64,000 bases of DNA, from the NCBI GenBank assembly GCA_014281115.1, contig JACONQ010000005.1:1488001-1552000 (forward strand), given 5' to 3'. The notes below the pieces were generated by a model. It was not told the origin of the DNA. It saw nothing but the letters and a program-made list of their open reading frames with translations, and did not search any database. Positions 22,731 to 35,444 of this stretch are shown here, piece after piece (position 1 is the first letter of the stretch; each line of letters opens with the position of its first letter). The position numbers and the translations under genes were made by a program. The stretch is from Laburnicola sp. R22_1. Taxonomy: Eukaryota > Ascomycota > Dothideomycetes > Pleosporales > Didymosphaeriaceae.

Positions 22731-24180
22731 TATAATATATAAATATAAATAATAAATTAAGTACTTTTAATTATACCATTTTAAAATCTAGTCTATACTA
22801 TAAGTATAGTAATACTAAGTAGTAGTAGTTTTTATTATTTTGTATTTATCTAATACTTAGCTAGTACTAATAGCTCGCTACTATTAAGCTAATTTAAGTA
22901 TATATACTATTATAAAAGCTTAGTAAAACTAAGACTACTATCTAGCTTAGAATAAGTAAAAATAAAAATAGTACTTAGTAAAAGTAAGATTAAGGCAGTG
23001 CTTAGTAAGAGTAAGGTTAATAATTAAGAGCTTAGTTATACTAAGATAAATAGGCTAGAGTCTATTAATAACTATAAGATAAAGAATCTTAGTATTTATA
23101 AATAATAACTATATTATAAAGATATAGGCCTATATTATCTTTTATAGTAATTATCTATCTAAATATAGCTAGAATTTAGACCTAGGTAGAACTAATTAGA
23201 AATATTTACTAGTAGTACCTTTAGAAATATAGTTAGATCTTATATACATATCTAGCTAAGCATTACTCTTCTCTTTTATAGCGCAAAACTATATAAAGGC
23301 TAATAGCCTTATACCTATAATATTAAATAGCTTGCAAGTTATTAGCACTAAGATAGACATATAAAGAGGTACTCTATATACCTTATTTATATTAAATAGG
23401 CGAAACAATATCTTCTACACTTTAAGTAATAGGATCCTATACAAACCCTATAACTTTAGACTAAGGTGTTTAATATAGGCCTCTATTTGCTTAGCAGTAT
23501 TTTTATATATATTAAGATTCTACTATTGTAACTATATTGGACCTTGTTTAAACTAAGTAGGTAATAGGATTACTAATAATATATAATAAACAACCCCTTA
23601 ACTATAATCTATAGTTTAATTATAGATATCTAGATTATAGGTTAGTAGAATAGACTTTAGTGTACCTAAATAAATAGGTATCTTATGTTATATAAATATC
23701 TATAAGATAATAGTTCTTGCTTCTTAGTCCTATCTAGTGCTTTTATTACTAATAGCATCTTCTATATATCTAGTAAGCATAGTTTTATAATATATGCGTA
23801 TAATATATATTTTATATCCTTATATAGCTATAGTATTAAAGTAGTAAATTCTTCTACTACTAGAACTAGGCTTTGTACCTTATTAGCACTAACGCATAAT
23901 TATATAGTGTTAGTTATAGCTTACTATATTATAGTTAGTCTTTTAAGCGTCTACTATTAGGCTTTATATCTATACCCTACTAACTTTAGTACTACTCTTA
24001 TAGTTTTACGCTCTTTGCCGCTCCTAACTAATACTATATAAAAGATAAATAACTTTATGCCTATAGCAAAAGTCTCTTCTCTTTATTATTAGACAAAAAA
24101 TATAGCCTAAGCCTATTATTCCTATTAGCACCCTTACATTTAGATATACTAAACTCCTATATACTAGCATTTAGTCTATC

Positions 24181-24360
24181 TATATTCTTATTACGGCGCG
24201 CTAAGCCCGTCAAGCTCGCTTAGCTCGCCTGTAAGGCGCTAACCCCTTTTTATTAATATCTTAAAATTCTTTTCTGTGTATACAATAGTAGGAGGTATAT
24301 CTGCTATTATTATAATATTTTTATTAGGAACCCCTTAGTCGTAAAAATAAAACCTATATC
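24181..24360 (+). repeat. Dispersed repeat, copy A
   Basis: This segment, with gcgcgctaag, caagctcgcttag, ggcgctaaccccttttt and ataatatttttattag, recurs in the same orientation at 33404-33480 plus 34115-34200. The second copy is split by about 630 bp of other sequence. The first 45 bp also resemble 42867-42910 inside the SINE-like element. Confidence 0.6.
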
Positions 24361-25560
24361 CTTATTACTACTAACTGCACCCTACGTATTAGGGTGCCTA
24401 GCCTCTAATATCTCCTCTTTATTTTATTTAGTTACCCCTACGCTACTATTATTAGTATTACTAACTTCTTAGTTATTATACTTACGTATATTAAGCTACT
24501 ACTTTACGCCTAGTATTAGACTACTTATATTAAGCCCTAGTCTAGTCTCTCTACTTTTATTTACTATATTTACTATAGTTCTTACTAAATTACTTATTAA
24601 AAGTAAAATAGACTCTATAAGTATTAATTATTATCTTTTTACCCTACCTGCGCCTATTATCTACTAAGCAGTTTTTACTTATACTGCCTAGGTCTATAGC
24701 GCTAGACATTAGCGCGTCTAAGAATCTTTAGTTTTGTTATTATTGCTAGAAATATTATAGATATTAGGGTAGAGCGCGTAAGCGCTCTAGTTAAGCTATG
24801 CTTTACGCACATATTTATTTACTAGAGTAGTTAAGTCTAGGCGTATAAGATCTTAGTTATTCTATATAGGTAGTATAATATCCTAATATATAAACTTTCT
24901 GCCTAGGCTATAAGACTACCTATTAGTCTTATTTTTATAATAATGTTTTACAGAACTAGGTTTAATAATACTACTAGTTAGACTAACCTATGCGCTTATA
25001 TAGGGTACTATACTAGTGTTAGAAACTTAAAGGAATAAAGTAAGTTAATTTAGAAAGTAGTTATAATAGAAATTATAACGCGTAGGCAATTATAGATTAA
25101 AGATAATAGTAAAAGGACATAATAAAGTAGGTAAAGGTGTAAGTATTATAAAGGTATGGGTAAAGCTAATAGGGCTACTAGCTTAGTACTACTAATAATA
25201 TAGGCCTAGTAAGATAATTCTATTTCTATTTAAGTATAGTTAAGAATTATATATTATATTTATACTATATAGGCTCTAGAGCAAAGTATATATATTACTA
25301 AATAGTATAGGATAGTCCTTAGTATATAAAAGCTCTTTATTACTTATTTTTATATTTATATACCTAAGTAGCTATAACTCTGCCTATATATATAATAGGC
25401 TACACCTAAGTAATAATATAAGTTTAGATATTAGTCTTAGAGAAGTCTATCCCTATCTTGCACTAAAAATAGATATTATATAAGGGTTATTAGATTAGAT
25501 AACTTGCTCTAGCTACTATAATAGATAATTCTAACTAGATCTCTATTTTCTTATAAAATA

Positions 25561-27844
25561 CAGTAGAGTGACACAAAAAAACGTCTAGTAAAAATATATC
25601 TTTTTAAAAGTTATATAACTAAGTGAGTTTTAATACTATGTAAATAAGAAGTATACGGTTTAAAGAAGAAATATAGGAAATTAAGATTAGGTACTAGTTA
25701 CGTGCTTACTAAGCAGGGTCCTTAAGGTATCTATCTCTAAACTTAGTGTTTCTAAAAAGTCAATTTTTAAGGCGTTATGAATTTCTTACTTAGTATGCTA
25801 CTAGGCTAATGTTTTTACTAGCTATTCTAGGCCTAGTGTAGATTACTTAAGCAAAATTTCGGAGTATTTATATAACTTAATTAAGAAATTATTTAAGGTT
25901 AAAAAATTACGTGATTTTAAAAGTTAATTAAATCACGTGATTTATTACTAAAATTATAGTATAATATAATATCTTTTGTCTAGTAAATTTTCTCTTTTGT
26001 ATTTCCTCGAATGGAGCCAAAATTGTCAAAACTCGAAAGTTAAGTTTCTTTACTTAAAAGGGCAAATACTTCTAATTCTACTATTGCTAGTATCCTTAAT
26101 AAGCCTCTACAATCTATTAAGACTGCTATTAGACGTATTAATAAGAAAAATAAGGGAGATAACTTATTAAAAGGGGTAAAACAAGGGAGAGTAACTAAGG
26201 TTACTTCTAGGAAGAAAAGAGTTATTAATAGGGATTTAACTAAAAGCCTTAAGAAGACAAATAAGAGGCTATTAGAAGAGAATAGTTTTGGCTTTACTAA
26301 GAGGACGTTACAGAGAGTTTTAAAAGGAGAAGACTATTCTTTTAACGTCTCTAAGAAAAAGGCCTATTTAACTAAAGAAAAAGTTAAAAGAAGAGAATTC
26401 TGGACTAAAGAGATAGTTAAGGAGCTAGAAAATATTAACTTTGCTAAAGTTATATTTTCTAACGAGTCTACTATCCAAAGGGGGCATGGTAATAGGCAAG
26501 AATATATAAGAAAAAGGGGAAAATCGAAAATTGGGTCTGAACAGCGCAAAAACCGAACAACTAGTAAGTTATTAATTTTTTTAAAATTCTAGAATTATAG
26601 AGCCCTTTTTTCTCTATAATTGGGCTATTTTACTTTTTTTATATTTTTTTTTGAGCTAGTACTAATTCACTGAAAGCGCGAGATATTTCTATCTCAGTCT
26701 GAGACTGTATTTGGATAGGAGGACGTTCTAAACTAGTGTTTTTAAGGGACCCTATTAAAACTAGGACCTTTAATAACACTAGATATATACAGGAGTGTTT
26801 AAATCCTGTCTTAAAACCTCTTTTAAAAAGAGGTAAGTAAAGTACCCCTTTTTCTTCTTTTTTCTTTATTCTTTTAATATATATAATATATTAAAGATCT
26901 TCGTCGTGTGGAGATTCTAACCAAGGTCGAGTCCGCACTATACACAGAGAGGAGTAAAACAGGAGGCACTAAAACCCAGTACCTAGCACACAGTGGTAGT
27001 AACAAAATATACACAAAATAACGATGATTTCGTCGTCGACTTTTATATATATAATATATATATATATATTATATTTTATATAATCTTATTCTTTATAATA
27101 ATTATAACTAGGCTGAAAATTTCAACAGGATAATTCGAAGATCCACGGAACTCCACAGGTGAAAAGGTGGTTTTCTAGGAATAAAGTCTTTGTTTTTGGG
27201 CATCCACCCTATTCACCAGACTTAAATCCTATAGAAAACGTTTGGAGTCTATTAAAAGATAGGCTAGGAAAAAGAAATAGGGCTTCTTTAGGCTTTGGCA
27301 CTAGTAAATCTAGTGTAGAAGCCTTTAAAAGAGCTATACAAGAGGAGTGGGATTTAATTCCACAGGAGGCTATAGATCATTATATACTATCTTTGCCTAA
27401 GCGTTATAATGACGTTATAGAGGCTAAAGGATGGTATACTAAGTACTAGTTATATATTATTTACTAGTTCTATCTAATTGTTTAATTTTAATTCAGTTTT
27501 ATCTTTTTCCTTATAATTATTATTTCTATGAATAAACCTATAATAGAAATTAAGCCATATAGTCCTTATAGACTAAACTATAATATATATAATTTATAAA
27601 ATTTTATCTACGTAGAAAAAAAAGTTATATAGGATAAAAATTTTAAAGAAATTTCTTAACTTTACTAAGATACATCTAGTTAGCCCTGATTACTAAGCTA
27701 TTACTAACCTCCTATACTGAATTTTCTAAACCTTCTCCTTAAAACGGTATACTTTTTATTTACATAGTATTAAAACTCACCTAGTTATATAACTTTTAAA
27801 AAGGTATCTTTTTACTAGACGCTTTTTTTTGTGTCAATCTACTG
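25561..27844 (+). mobile_element. Tc1/mariner-like DNA transposon
   Basis: A 2284-bp element with TA duplications (25559-25560, 27845-27846) and inverted ends of about 100 bp beginning CAGTAGAGTGACACAAAAAA on the left and the near match CAGTAGATTGACAC on the right. It lies near the centre of the A+T-rich island and is less mutated than its surroundings, which points to later insertion. Confidence 0.88.
25976..27449 (+). pseudogene. Tc1-like transposase, broken
   Basis: Fragments lie in order: a Lys/Arg-rich helix-turn-helix region (about 26130-26400, with FTKRTLQRVLKG), a first catalytic strand that reads KVIFSNEST (about 26446-26472) where the family has Asp, a strand CIWIGGRSKLVFLRDP (about 26710-26757), the second catalytic motif QQDNSKIHG (about 27128), and a C-terminal open frame with HPPYSPDLNPIENVW (27200-27245). 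The first catalytic Asp is Asn by a G-to-A change after T. About 250 bp of unrelated A+T-rich sequence (about 26840-27110) separates the second and third conserved blocks and is probably another small insert or a degenerate intron. Confidence 0.8.
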
Positions 27845-30800
27845 TAGAGATTATACTATAAAAGCTTAAAAATATAACTAAAAATAAAAGTAATAAGAAC
27901 TATAAAAGTAAGAACTAGAGCAAAGAAAAGAAAGAGTTTATTATATTATATAAGACGCTAGAGGCGTAGTAGTAGCGTAAGAAGCTTATTAAAGTAGTAG
28001 TAATTATCTAGGCTGTTGTTAAGACGGGGGACCGCAACTAAGTAATAAGGGTAAGAATAAGCAGTAGTAGTAGAAGCATAGGGGAGATAGGCGGCGGTAA
28101 GATCTTAGGAGAGTAGAATATAGCTCGCCAATTATAAGGAGAGATCTACTATAGAAGAAAGTTAATAAAATAGTTAAGTTAGTTACTATTATACTTATTA
28201 TTATTATTGTTGCAGTAAAAATATTATTAAAGAAATTATTAATTATATAACATAGTGGTTAGTTAAACAGTCAGCCTAGAATTATGTAATATTACAGATT
28301 AACCCTAGGAAAGAACTATATAAATATATACAAAAGCAAATAGTTTATAAGCTCTTATTTATCTAGTACCCTATAATTCTATTAGCTCTCTATAATAGTA
28401 ACTTAGTTATAGTAGTATAAATTATAGTTAAGGGAGAGACTCTTTACTACCGCTAACTATTATCTAGCACTTTCTTTTATATAAGAGAGAGCTCTAATCC
28501 TACTATTTACTTTGCAATAACTAAGTAACTAAATAACTAAACTATACTACTATACTATAACTACACTTTTAGGCTAGATTTAACTTAATCTATACTATAG
28601 AGATTATTAATATTAAGACTATTAACGCATTACCTACTAAGAGAATAGGTAAGGTTAGAAATATAGTGTAGAAGCTAGGCCTAAAAAGGTAGAGAGAAGA
28701 AAAAGACTGTAAATAGTTAGTAAAGCTGCTTCTGCTTACTTACTATATTACATAACACTTTAGTATATTACTTATATAATTATTATCCTTATAATTATTA
28801 TTACCTAGCATAGGAGAGGAGTAAGAATAGACATAGGCGAATAAAGACTATGCTAGACAATAGATACGGAAGTTAACTAGGCTGCTTACTACTATAGATA
28901 ATAATAAGTTTCTTAGGGATATAGAGAAGTGTAGGAATAGGGGCGTATAGTAGCTAGCTAATGTCTAATAGCTAGTGCAATAGCGATAGAGAAGGGGACG
29001 TTCTAACTAAGTTAATCTTAAAATTAAACAATTTTCTTTTAATTATGTGATTTGACTGTAAAGTGCCTGTGGGTCTTAGTCGAGACTATTTCTCTAATAA
29101 TAAAATTTATAAATAGCAGAATATACTAGGAGGCGCTAAGTGTATTAGTTATTTTTTCTATTCTAATTCTTACGTCTAGTGTAAGAAAAAAAATCTATAG
29201 ACACCTTTAACCTTTTATAGAAAAGTAAAGCAAAAGAATAAAACTATATAGCTAGAGCTTAGCTTTATTAAGTAGCATATTTCTTTTTTAATAAATTTAT
29301 AGAAGGTAGAATATAGTATTAAGTACTAGGCGTAGCTGCTATTTTTTATTTTTAACTTATATATCTAGAATATAAAATAAATTAATTATATATATAACCT
29401 ATAGATAATTAAAATAAATTAATAGAATTCTTATACCTAGAGCTTAGCTCTATTAAGTAACACGTTTTTTTAAAAATAAAATTATAAAAGAAGGTACACT
29501 ATTAGGTGGTAAGTAGTATATACCTATACGTGTAGCTTAGTTGCTCTAAATATCTACCTATAATTATATATAATAATAACTACATAATATATTTTTGCTC
29601 TATACTTACCTATACTATAATATGTATTTATAACACTATTAAATAGATAGTATTTTTTTCTAGCCTATAGCGCAGATGTGCTTAGTAGAACTAAGCTATA
29701 GAGAAAAGTGCGCACTTTTATTAGTAGAAAGTCTTACTTTCCTAGCTAGAAATTAATTATATAATTTTTTCTATATAGACTAAGGCAGCACGTAAAACTA
29801 AGAAACTAAAAAAGTAAGACTTTTACAAGATCTATATTAGTAGCTAACCCTTAGTTAGCGCTAAATTAGTAGATTACGTTACTACTTTAGTGCTAGAAGC
29901 TTAGTTAGACTGTAGATTATAAACTCTACCTATCTAAGAAGCTTACTTATCTACTTACTTAAGTAATTATATATAAGTAGAATCTAAAATAAATACACTT
30001 ATATTAATAGACTTTTATAAGTTAATACTATATAATATAAAATTTCTATAAAACTAATAAACACCTAACTTGCAAACTAACTTTACTTACCTAACTTATT
30101 AGTTATACTAATAAGCGAATAAGCTTCTTATAGTTCTATTATAAATAACTACGCAATAGCGATATATCTATATAGTCCTTTAGGCTCTTTTAGCTTCTTG
30201 CTAGAAGTTACCTAATTAATATCCTTATCCTCTCTACTACTATCCTTATTTGCTTTATTATCCTTTATTATATTCTACTAGGGGTAGGTATCTTCTAGAC
30301 ACGTATTCTCTTTAGATACTTAGCTAGATATAATTAGTATCTATATATTAAGAAGTTAGGACAATCTAAATAACTTATAAAGGAGTGAACCTATCTTATA
30401 GCACTTATGAATAATAGCTTATAGGGTATTCTTCTTTAAGTTATTATAGTTAAAGAGCTAAACAATATTCTTAAGTTAGTAATAACACCTTAATAGGAAT
30501 AAATGCAAATATTATAAGCAGGAAATATATCTTCTCTAGGCTAATGTTTTTAAAATTAACCTTTTAAGCTGCTAGTAGAATAATACTATATTTACTAAAT
30601 ATAGTTAGTAAATATATATCTTTTTCTTTTTAAGTTTTAATATATATTAAACTCTTAGATTCTCTTTATATACTATTAAGCTTAATTAGTAATAGCTTAG
30701 ATAGACTATATTATATAAACACTTATAATGAAATAGTATAAGGCCTAGTACTAAAGTAATGCTATCTTTCTAAATATTAGTATTCTATCTATAAATATTA

Positions 30801-32290
30801 AGAGGATTAAGCTGCTAAACTTACGTCCTTATTATATTTATAGGAGACAGTTATATACTACTTAGACCTATTAGATATATTATTATTAGTAGGAAGTTTC
30901 TATAGTAAGATAGTAGAAGCTTAGTCTAATTAAGTAAATAGAGAGAAAGTAGGGGTATATACTACGCTACTAGCGTAATAGAAAAGTATTAGGAAGGTTA
31001 TATAGTGCGCCCTTCTTACTTATCTATTAGTGTACTTAAAAGTTACTTCTATAAAATATTAGTAATAGCCTATCTATAGCAATATTATAATTACTTTACC
31101 TTAATATATAGTGCTACTATAAAAAGGTAAAATTAATAATATACTATATTTAGTTAGATAAGAATATATTTTATAAAGTTAAGTTAGCTATAAATTAGTT
31201 AGAATAAACTATAAATAGAAACTAACTAGTGTATTCTTAGGCAGGCTACTTTACTTATCTTTAAAGGCTGCTATAGCTTAGCTATACTAGATAGTAGGCT
31301 TAAGCTACTTATAAGTATACCTTAGCTAAATTAGTATATTTACGTTATTTACTCTAGCTACACTCTTATTTACTATTATCTTTTTCTTTTTCTTAAACGC
31401 TAGTATAGTAGGCTACTTAGTATAGATATCTTTCTATAGTACAAGAGTGCTTAAATTAAATATTTTAATTAGTAGAATATTATTTTTATTAAGGTTAAAG
31501 GCTACTGCGCTATTTACTAGCTCTAATAAGTTACTAGAATAGTTAGTTAGATTATTACTATATATATTAGCTAATAGTGTTAATATCTAAAATATAAAAA
31601 TAGCTTAGTATAGTTAAGGGAAAATAAAAAAGTAAATAGAATTACTAACTCTAGCTTATATAGTAATAATATAGGCAGAGTAAAAAGGTAGAAATAAAGG
31701 TATAGAATACCTAATACTATAGTTTAGGATTTCTAGACTAAAGACTTACTAAAGACCTATAAAGTAGAAGAGCATAGTAGGCCTAAGGATAAGAAAAGAA
31801 GAGGGTAGAAAAAGGAGGAAAAAGGAGAAAAGAAGAAGAAAGAGAAGGAAAGAGAAGGAAAGAGATAGAAAAGAAAAAGAAATAAAGGTAGAAACTTAGT
31901 ATCTATGAGGTATAAATAGTATATATATCTATTTACTATATATAAAGTAAATAGCTATACTTTTCTTTTTAGCTAGGATAGATAGTTCTAGTATTATAAC
32001 TTAGTTAGACTACACTTTTATATAAATATATATATTTATATTATAAAAACATATAAGTTAGATTTTAGGAATAATAAGCTAGAAGATTATAATTAATATT
32101 ATAATTACTAGTTCTCTCTAAAGAGTGTTTAAAATTTAAAATTATAAGAGAATAAGAGTCGCATTATTTATTTAGTGTTAATTACTCTTTTTAACCACGT
32201 TTTTTTGAGCCTGCGTAGGTTGGGATAAAAAGGTCGCTCTAGTCCAGCGCCTAAAAATATAGTCTACTAAGTCTCCGCTAACGTAACAAT

Positions 32291-32559
32291 AGTTTATAAT
32301 AGTTTATAATAGTTTATAATAGTTTATAATAGTTTATAATAGTTTATAATAGTTTATAATAGTTTATAATAGTTTATAATAGTTTATAATAGTTTATAAT
32401 AGTTTATAATAGTTTATAATAGTTTATAATAGTTTATAATAGTTTATAATAGTTTATAATAGTTTATAATAGTTTATAATAGTTTATAATAGTTTATAAT
32501 AGTTTATAATAGTTTATAATAGTTTATAATAGTTTATAATAGTTTATAATAGTTTATAA
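32291..32559 (+). repeat. Perfect 10-bp minisatellite, 26 full copies
   Basis: AGTTTATAAT is repeated 26 times without a single variant (32291-32550), with a 9-bp partial copy after it. It sits in RIP-scrambled DNA where nothing else is so uniform. Confidence 0.97.
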
Positions 32560-33403
32560 ACTACGTACTCGCCCTACTATCTATAAGCGCTCTAGTACCT
32601 ATTAAAAGTTACTTAAAGCGTGTATAGAAAACTAAGCTCTATTATTACTATTATTAGCAATTGCGCTATATTTGCGCGTCGCTATATAGTATACTTATAT
32701 AACGCGCTTACTAGCTTACTATCTAATACTATAATTATAAGAATCTAACACATTTGTGTAACGCTCTTTTCTCCTAGCAACTTATTAATAAATATCTTCT
32801 TCTCTTTCCCCTTATTGCCCTTCTCTAAGGTTATTATCGCCTTCCTAACTAGTAGTAATATAAGAAACTATAGTAGCAACCCTACGCGTCTATTATAGCG
32901 CCTATAGTTACTAATCTATTACTAGCCTAACTAGTATACTAGGACCGCCTTGTATAGGGTAAGGTATACCTTCTACTTTCTATTAATAATCTTCTAGATA
33001 GAGTGGTACTCTAGTGTGGACCTAGTATCTTTAGACAGATAGATTAGAGCGTACTTTTAGATAGTATTAACTGCAATTTTAATATTAGGACTTAGAAGGA
33101 TAGTAGAAAATAGAGCAATAGCAGTAAAAGTCTCTTTAAGATTAACTTTAATATAAAAATAGAGCGTTAGTATACCTATAGTATATAAGCTCCTACCTAG
33201 TATATATCTTATAATAGCACAAACCTACTAATATAATAGCTATTACTTTTAGCAATTTTTAGAGATAATAGTAGAGAAAGATAGTTATAGAGTTATACTA
33301 GTTGCGGTGCTAGCGCTATCTTATACCTTTCTTACTCTAAACTATAGTATAGTAATATAGCCTTATGTATAGTTTTATATATAGATTTTTTTTAGTTAGA
33401 GTA

Positions 33404-34200
33404 GGCGCGCTAAGCCTACTAAGCTCGCTTGTAACGCGCTAACCCTTTTTATTAACACCTTAAAACGCTTTTCTATATATATAATTATTAACATTTTTAT
33501 TACTTCTAAATTTTCTGTAAAGTAAATATAGCCATAGGCAAATCGTATAGGTAGACAAGGGGCACTTTCCCCTAGTGATAAAAGTCCTTTAAAGGGGGTT
33601 AAGGGAAAACTAACACTAGTGGCCTATTGTCTGTCCAAAGCGTGAATTGAAATTTTCTAACAAAGTTTTTTCCTAAATTAGAAGATAGTAATATGCCTTA
33701 ATTAACTTTCTCGTCCTATGAGTTTAAATCTTAATAACTTATTAAGACTAGTAACTAGTTAAAGATTTCTTAATTATTAGAGGTACTTGCTAATAGCTTT
33801 TCCGTCCTATAAGTTTAATCTAGTAACTTAGTTAAGACTAGCTCAAATAGTTAGAAATTTCTCAATTATTAGAGATACTAGCTTATTTAGGCTACTTTTC
33901 TTCTTATCTACAAAGATTGGTTTTTTGATGTTTAAAAACCAGAGGGGGAGAGGGCGAGATTTAAACTCGCTAAGAAGTCTAAGTTTTCGCTTATTTCTAG
34001 ACTAAAATCCTCGCTTATAGTCTCCTACTACAGCGTAGATTTACCATCTAGACTTCTACTATACTTAGACAACCTTACGCCCGTACCCACTATAATACGC
34101 CCCTTTATAACATATATATATATATAATAGTAGGAGGAATACTTACTATTATTATAATATTTTTAATAAAAATCTCTTAGTTGTAAAAATAAAAACTATA
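33404..34200 (+). repeat. Dispersed repeat, copy B, interrupted
   Basis: Same order of blocks as copy A at 24181-24360, with an insert from about 33485 to 34110. The insert contains the relatively GC-rich stretch ggggcactttcccctag and two related paragraphs with gagtttaaatct/aagtttaatctagt. Confidence 0.5.
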
Positions 34201-34805
34201 AGAGAATAATAGATAGAATAGATTATATACTAGAACCTATAATAATATTAATAATAGAACTAAGCTAGATATTCTTAAACTTAGAATTCTTAAGTTTATA
34301 TTAGCCTCTATATATAGTAGTAATATTAGAGGTATCTACTAGTAGGCACTAGTAACTATATCTAAATAGTATATATAACTAAAAAATATAGTGCTATTTA
34401 TAACTACTATATTTAGGTGTTTAATATATTAGCCTACTACTACTATAGCCTTATAAAAGCTATTATATTCTTATATATACTTAGCTATATTATATAGAGG
34501 TATATAGTTTATCTATAAAAGTGTTAGTAGTAAAACTATAATAAGAGTATAGAGTATAGGAATTTAAAGCTTACTATATAGAAAGATTAGCTAGATTAAG
34601 CTATAAAGGTAATTATAAGCATAGAGTAAAAGTAGTAATAATATAAGTAGATATAATACTTAAAAAATAGAATATAATATAAGGTTATAGGGTAGTTTAG
34701 AAAGAAAGAATTATAGGATAGGTGCGTTAGTTTTATAGGACCTAGCTTAATAGAACTAGGGACCGCTACTAGGGCCTTAGCGCTATTAGAGTAGGAGTCT
34801 TACTT

Positions 34806-35444
34806 TTTGCGCTGCAAAACTAGGTCTCCACTAATGCAATGGAAGCATGGACTGCTGCCGAAGAGCCCGAGGCGAGTGTGGAGCAAGTTAAAAAATCATA
34901 TACTGTATTCTTGTTTGCTTGTCCACCGGGTACCCTTTGTACATGGTCCTGTTCTGCCATCCATCGCGGCCCCGGCGGAACACAAAACACGTGGTAAAGC
35001 GGCGATGCAGGGACACGGTACGCGTTGCGTCATTCGCTGGAGCGCACTCTCTTTCACGCTCGACCCTTCGCCCTTCGCCCTGCGCCCTGCGCTGCTGTCG
35101 GCACCATTCACCTTCTATATGTGCCACCGTTCCCAGTCATTCCATCAAACAGCTTCGTATACCCGGGAATGATAATTATGTCTCAGTCTCACAAGATGCA
35201 GCGCGTCTCCTTCTTCCACCGTCCAATGAGCTTCGCCGAACCACCCCGTGGTTAGCGTCTGCCTCGCAAGTAGCGATTCAACCAGCAATCAACTACCGGG
35301 TCTTGGTGATTGATCGAGGCTGGATTCCTCATTCAATACCAGCTCTCTTTGCTTTTCCCACTCTGCTGCGCAGTTGCGGATCGCTTGGGTGCTGCCCTCC
35401 AAGAAGCATCTCCCGTATCGGAGAACCGGTCCCGTCGCGCAAAA
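34806..35444. other. Spacer and leader region of PHO81
   Basis: GC-balanced DNA that begins abruptly at the edge of the A+T-rich island. It has CT-rich stretches typical of fungal leaders and no supported coding sequence of its own. Confidence 0.45.

Larger units (their letters stand above)
18017..34805. other. A+T-rich, RIP-mutated transposon island
   Basis: Composition changes abruptly at about 18.02 kb and again at about 34.80 kb. Inside, TA steps dominate, stop codons fill all frames, and the only long open frame is part of a Tc1-like transposase. Recognisable components are two long inverted arms, a decayed Fot1-like transposon, a Tc1-like transposon, a SINE-like insert, a direct repeat and a 10-bp minisatellite. 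The rest (about 22.7-25.5 kb and 27.9-30.6 kb) is too mutated to classify. No host gene is seen in 16.8 kb. The island starts about 630 bp after XAP5 and ends about 640 bp before PHO81. Confidence 0.9.
30640..34805 (-). repeat. Right arm of the long inverted repeat
   Basis: Inverted counterpart of the left arm. It is longer because about 2.1 kb (about 32110-34235) has no counterpart on the left and looks like a later insertion; this extra part carries the 10-bp minisatellite and the 33.4-kb direct-repeat copy. The purine-rich tract at 31770-31880 mirrors the pyrimidine tract at 18840-18950. Whether the arms are terminal repeats of one element or two opposed copies of a retroelement is not resolved. 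Confidence 0.65.

Noticed and set aside
32291..32559. CRISPR-like array
   Set aside because: The 10-bp units are contiguous with no spacers, and this is a eukaryotic nuclear sequence; it is a minisatellite.
33930..34030. tRNA-like T-arm (GCGAG-TTTAAAT-CTCGC on the minus strand)
   Set aside because: No acceptor stem, anticodon arm or A box could be paired around it, so a tRNA or tRNA-derived call is not supported.
18017..34805. Centromere or telomere
   Set aside because: High A+T alone is not enough; identifiable RIP-mutated transposons explain it, and no telomere repeat is present.
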